Shown: positions 5,217 through 7,635 of the stretch, piece by piece | Numbering within the stretch: the stretch's first letter is position 1 | How the letters are laid out: every line of letters begins with the position of its first letter | NCBI GenBank assembly: GCA_007129695.1 | Contig: SKVA01000027.1 | Span: 1 to 7,635 of the forward strand | Origin: Spirochaetaceae bacterium | GTDB lineage: Bacteria; Spirochaetota; Spirochaetia; DSM-27196; SLST01 | DNA length: 7,635 nt | Reading direction: 5' to 3' | Position numbers and translations under genes: made by a program | Notes under the pieces: model-generated | Seen by the model: the letters and a program-made list of their open reading frames with translations, nothing else | Database searches by the model: none | What the model was told of the DNA's origin: nothing

Positions 5217-7495
5217 CCGGCTGGCACGCTAGCCGACGCTATTCGGTCGCTCAGCCACTCTCCTGGAGTCGTGCCGGTCATTCGCTTGAACTTTCGGATG
5301 AAGCTCGTGCTGTCTCGGTAACCGATCCGGTCGACGACGTCGTTGACCGGGATGCCTTCGCGAAGCAACCGCTTTGCTTCGGCGACGCGCCGGTCGCCGA
5401 CGTACCCCGTGAGCGTCGTACCCGTACGCCGCTTGAACAGCGCCGCCGCGGTCGACAGCGATACTCCGACCGACCCGGCGACCGCCGCGAGCGACAGATT
5501 CGCATCGAAGAGGTGCTCCTCGACGTACGAAAGGACAGCGGACGCGCGAGTCGTGGCCGCGTTCGACTCGGCGGTACGTTCGCGTTGCGACCGATCCGCG
5601 TCGACGATGATCACCTTCAGTGCATCGCCCCATGCGTCTATCGGCATTGCTCCGTCAAGGAGCGATGCGTTTGCCGCGCGGACGCGCTCGGCGAACGCAT
5701 CACGCGCGTCGGACGGCCGGTCACCCGAACCAGATCCGACCCGATTCAGCACGACGACCGACAGGACGAGGGCGCGCTGCAGGAGGTCCGACGCCGGACC
5801 GTTGTCGTCACGCAGCGCCTCGACCAACCGCGTCAGCGCGGCCGTAGCGTCGTCGGTCCCGCCCGATTCGATCAGCAGTTCGATCGACTGTCGATCCGAG
5901 TCACGCGGCTGCGCTCCGGTCCGGGCAGGCGTTGTTGCACCGGACTCCCGACCCACAATCGAGGGGCGTCCGGTCAATAGCGCGCCGAGAGACGCGTCGC
6001 GAGCGTCGCGCAGCGACAGACCAATCTCATCGACCCGGTTTACGAGTCGACCCAGTCCGACGTAGACCGTGGCGCCGGCGGCGCGTTCGAGCGACGGATG
6101 CGTGCGCTCGATCGGCTCTGCGATCGATTCGCTCGGACCTGCGATCAGCCACGCGATCTCTCTCGCGCTCGCTTCGATCGGATGCACGGTCATGCCGAGC
6201 GGCTCGAGCGCGCTCCGTACGTCACCGGAGCAGTCGGCCATCGGTGCGGATGCTCTACGAACGCGTGCCGAAAGCACGCGGAATCCAGGTGCAGTAGCAT
6301 CGATCCCGATTCGGCGCATCAACGCGGACACCGTCAGCGCGTCGGGCTGTGAGGACGCGATGGCCGCGCATAGCTCGCGCGTCGCGCGGCCGACCTCCTG
6401 CGATCGATGTGCGTCCAGGAGCGCGGTGTGCACCGCCGACAGCTCCGCGGGCAACGCACCGGCGGCAATCGCGTTCGGGTGATCCGGGTGCTCGACGTCG
6501 TGGAGCAGTACCGATACCGGGCGATAGTTCCAGCGGAGGAAAAGCTCCAGCAGCGCGATCTCGATCGCAATGAGCAGCAACACGACGATGAGCAGTCCGC
6601 GCAGCTCGGCTCGTACGACCGCCGTTGTCGCGTCGATCGGCGTGACGAGCATCGCGGTCCACCCCGACTCGGCCGATGTCGCGCGTGCGATGATGTGCCG
6701 ATCGACCTGGGTTGCCGCTGCCACGGGCTCGGGATGCTGCGCGTACCGAACCGCGGTGGCAAGAACGGGTCGGTCCAGGGGCGGGTGCGCGAGCACCACC
6801 GATCCGTACGGGTCGACCAGGATGAAACTACCCGAGCCGCGCTCGGCTGCGGCCGTCTGCATCGCCGGCGGGTTCGCCACGCTCACCGCCGCTCCCGACA
6901 CGACGCCGAGCAGGTTCGCGGTCGGAACGACGAAGACGACGACCGCCGGCCGATCGGTACGCAGCCCGAGCGGGTGCGCGTAGAACAGGAACGGGCCGTC
7001 TGCTTCTATCGTCTCGCGAAGCAGGATGAAGCCGGGTCGGCGGACCGATTCGAGCACCTGGTTGAACCTGTACCCATCCAGAATGTCTCTGCGCGCGTAG
7101 GCGTAGAGCACCGCGGTCGGGGAGAATACGCCGGTCGAGCCGATGTACGGCTGCACACCCCGCGCCGCGTAGATTATCTCCTGAACGAAGCGATTCGTAG
7201 ATACGAGCGCGTGAAATCGCCGCTGGATCGTCATGACGTCGGGTGGGTCGCCGAACGCTCTTGGGTGGCGAATCTCGAAGTCGCGGTCGATTGCGTGCGC
7301 GATCGCGGTGATGTGCGCTATCTCCCGGTCGACCGCGGTTCGCACCCGTTCGACGAGCTCGGCCTTGTGGCCCGCCGTCTCCCGATACGCAGCCGTCGTG
7401 ACCATCGAGTACCCGATCGACGTGAGCGCGATCATCGGTACGCCCAGGATGACGAGATACGAGACGAGGATTCGGTTATACGACTGCTTGAACAC
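5207..7495 (-). CDS. Membrane-bound AraC-family one-component regulator with extracytoplasmic Cache-like sensor
   Basis: This encodes 762 residues from a GTG at 7495, preceded by GAGG (7500-7503, 4-base spacing). This start gives MFKQSYNRILVSYLVILG, the usual beginning of this family. Transmembrane segment 1 spans about 9-33. The extracytoplasmic part, about 34-298, has the layout of a double Cache domain: a helical stalk, then ALVSTNRFVQEIIYA (96-110), FILVDPYGSVVLAH (224-237) and SGWTAMLVTP (277-286). Transmembrane segment 2 is about 299-321. A cytoplasmic linker follows, with a degenerate GGDEF-like stretch (VYVGLGRLVNRVDEIGLSLRDARDASL, 477-503), as in YesN-type regulators. The C-terminal AraC DNA-binding domain (about 655-750) has helix-turn-helix 1 at 666-692 and the better conserved helix-turn-helix 2, IPVNDVVDRIGYRDSTSFIRKFKRMTG, at 715-741. 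Relatives usually sense an external solute and control sugar-uptake genes. Here the adjacent same-strand genes are korDABC, 42 bases downstream, so kor is a candidate target. The ligand is unknown. Confidence 0.9.
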   Translation of the reverse strand: MFKQSYNRILVSYLVILGVPMIALTSIGYSMVTTAAYRETAGHKAELVERVRTAVDREIAHITAIAHAIDRDFEIRHPRAFGDPPDVMTIQRRFHALVSTNRFVQEIIYAARGVQPYIGSTGVFSPTAVLYAYARRDILDGYRFNQVLESVRRPGFILLRETIEADGPFLFYAHPLGLRTDRPAVVVFVVPTANLLGVVSGAAVSVANPPAMQTAAAERGSGSFILVDPYGSVVLAHPPLDRPVLATAVRYAQHPEPVAAATQVDRHIIARATSAESGWTAMLVTPIDATTAVVRAELRGLLIVVLLLIAIEIALLELFLRWNYRPVSVLLHDVEHPDHPNAIAAGALPAELSAVHTALLDAHRSQEVGRATRELCAAIASSQPDALTVSALMRRIGIDATAPGFRVLSARVRRASAPMADCSGDVRSALEPLGMTVHPIEASAREIAWLIAGPSESIAEPIERTHPSLERAAGATVYVGLGRLVNRVDEIGLSLRDARDASLGALLTGRPSIVGRESGATTPARTGAQPRDSDRQSIELLIESGGTDDATAALTRLVEALRDDNGPASDLLQRALVLSVVVLNRVGSGSGDRPSDARDAFAERVRAANASLLDGAMPIDAWGDALKVIIVDADRSQRERTAESNAATTRASAVLSYVEEHLFDANLSLAAVAGSVGVSLSTAAALFKRRTGTTLTGYVGDRRVAEAKRLLREGIPVNDVVDRIGYRDSTSFIRKFKRMTGTTPGEWLSDRIASASVPAGSR

Positions 7496-7511
7496 GGGAC
7501 CTCGTCCATCA

Positions 7512-7540
7512 ATGATCGCTTCTCGCCGGCTCTTCGTCAA
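7512..7540 (-). promoter_or_regulatory. Candidate promoter of the AraC-type sensor gene
   Basis: On the minus strand, TTGACG (7535-7540, 5 of 6), a 17-base spacer, then GATCAT (7512-7517, 4 of 6). Transcription would start near 7505, giving a leader of about 10 bases that just includes the GAGG site. This supports the GTG at 7495 over the upstream TTG codons. The leader is unusually short, so the call is tentative. Confidence 0.33.
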
Positions 7541-7565
7541 GGAAGCGAGGCCGTGGGCGTGCAAT

Positions 7566-7596
7566 GATCGGTCGAATCGACAAAGCGATCGGTCGA
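7566..7596. promoter_or_regulatory. Direct repeat with 21-bp period, AraC-type operator candidate
   Basis: GATCGGTCGA occurs at 7566-7575 and again at 7587-7596, exactly 21 bp apart, so both copies lie on the same helix face. Comparing the two 21-bp units gives 15 matches. AraC-family proteins typically bind tandem half-sites with this spacing. The site lies about 60-90 bases upstream of the predicted sensor transcription start. An overlapping inverted repeat, GAATCGAC (7574-7581) and GTCGATTC (7592-7599), offers an alternative dimer-type reading. The region also lies upstream of any plus-strand gene beyond the right edge. Confidence 0.45.
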
Positions 7597-7635
7597 TTCT
7601 TCACGCCGACCGCGTCCGACCGACGCGACGATTCC

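Larger units (their letters stand above)
7496..7635. other. Non-coding upstream region at the right window edge
   Basis: A stretch of 140 bases before the sensor start holds the candidate promoter (7512-7540), a 9-bp word CAATGATCG at 7510-7518 and 7562-7570, and the 21-bp-spaced repeat (7566-7596). Nothing in 7600-7635 is recognisable as a gene. The far side of this intergenic region is outside the window. Confidence 0.6.

Noticed and set aside
5218..5235. CGGCT...AGCCG hairpin at the end of the sensor gene as a terminator
   Set aside because: The stem is only 5 bp, there is no T-tract, and it lies inside the coding sequence. It is unlikely to stop transcription before kor.
3426..5321. A 631-codon open frame on the plus strand, antisense to kor genes and the end of the sensor gene
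   Set aside because: It is opposite well-identified korB, korA and korD, its translation is Arg/His/Asp-rich with no recognisable domain, and such long antisense frames are common in GC-rich DNA.
7496..7564. TTG start at 7564 for the AraC-type gene, extending it by 23 residues
   Set aside because: There is no ribosome site before it, the extra residues are polar and would precede the first membrane segment, and the candidate promoter lies inside this stretch. GTG at 7495 is preferred, though not proven.
6407..7567. A 386-codon open frame on the plus strand, antisense to the sensor gene
   Set aside because: The minus-strand sensor is clearly the coding strand. The antisense translation is Arg-rich and resembles nothing I recognise.

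Overview
This is a GC-rich bacterial chromosomal window of about 7.6 kb. It has seven protein-coding genes, no RNA genes, no mobile elements and no CRISPR array. The gene set is a clostridial/spirochaetal-style membrane AraC sensor, a four-subunit ferredoxin-linked 2-oxoacid oxidoreductase, and a lipoprotein with an InlB-type repeat plus kelch-like blades. It suggests an anaerobe or facultative anaerobe that uses ferredoxin. A GC-rich spirochaete relative is my best guess, but this is inference only and no taxonomic marker is present.

Layout from left to right. (1) Bases 1-926, plus strand: the C-terminal two thirds of a glucarate dehydratase-like enolase-superfamily enzyme, cut by the left window edge. 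(2) Bases 927-965: a 39-base convergent gap with a small inverted repeat. (3) Bases 966-2192, minus strand: a secreted lipoprotein with a six-bladed kelch-like propeller. It has its own near-consensus sigma-70 promoter at 2276-2304. (4) Bases 2367-5164, minus strand: a tight korD-korA-korB-korC operon, with 4-base overlaps at D/A and B/C and 1 base between A and B. It encodes all four subunits of a 2-oxoglutarate-type ferredoxin oxidoreductase. (5) Bases 5207-7495, minus strand: a one-component AraC-family regulator with two membrane segments and a large extracytoplasmic Cache-like sensor, 42 bases upstream of korD. (6) Bases 7496-7635: non-coding upstream sequence with a 10-bp direct repeat at exactly 21-bp spacing, as expected for an AraC-type operator.

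How the genes may work together. KorDABC would oxidatively decarboxylate a 2-oxoacid (probably 2-oxoglutarate) with CoA and reduce ferredoxin, or run in reverse for reductive carboxylation. The AraC-type sensor directly upstream on the same strand could control kor, and co-transcription is possible. The sugar-acid dehydratase could feed 2-oxoglutarate through the oxidative glucarate pathway, but no intermediate gene of that pathway is present here. The lipoprotein looks like an independent, cell-surface unit.

The most notable features are the sensor-kor pairing, the 21-bp-spaced operator-like repeat, and an internal 297-bp (two-blade) triplication in the lipoprotein gene. I do not see a clear new defence or mobile system.
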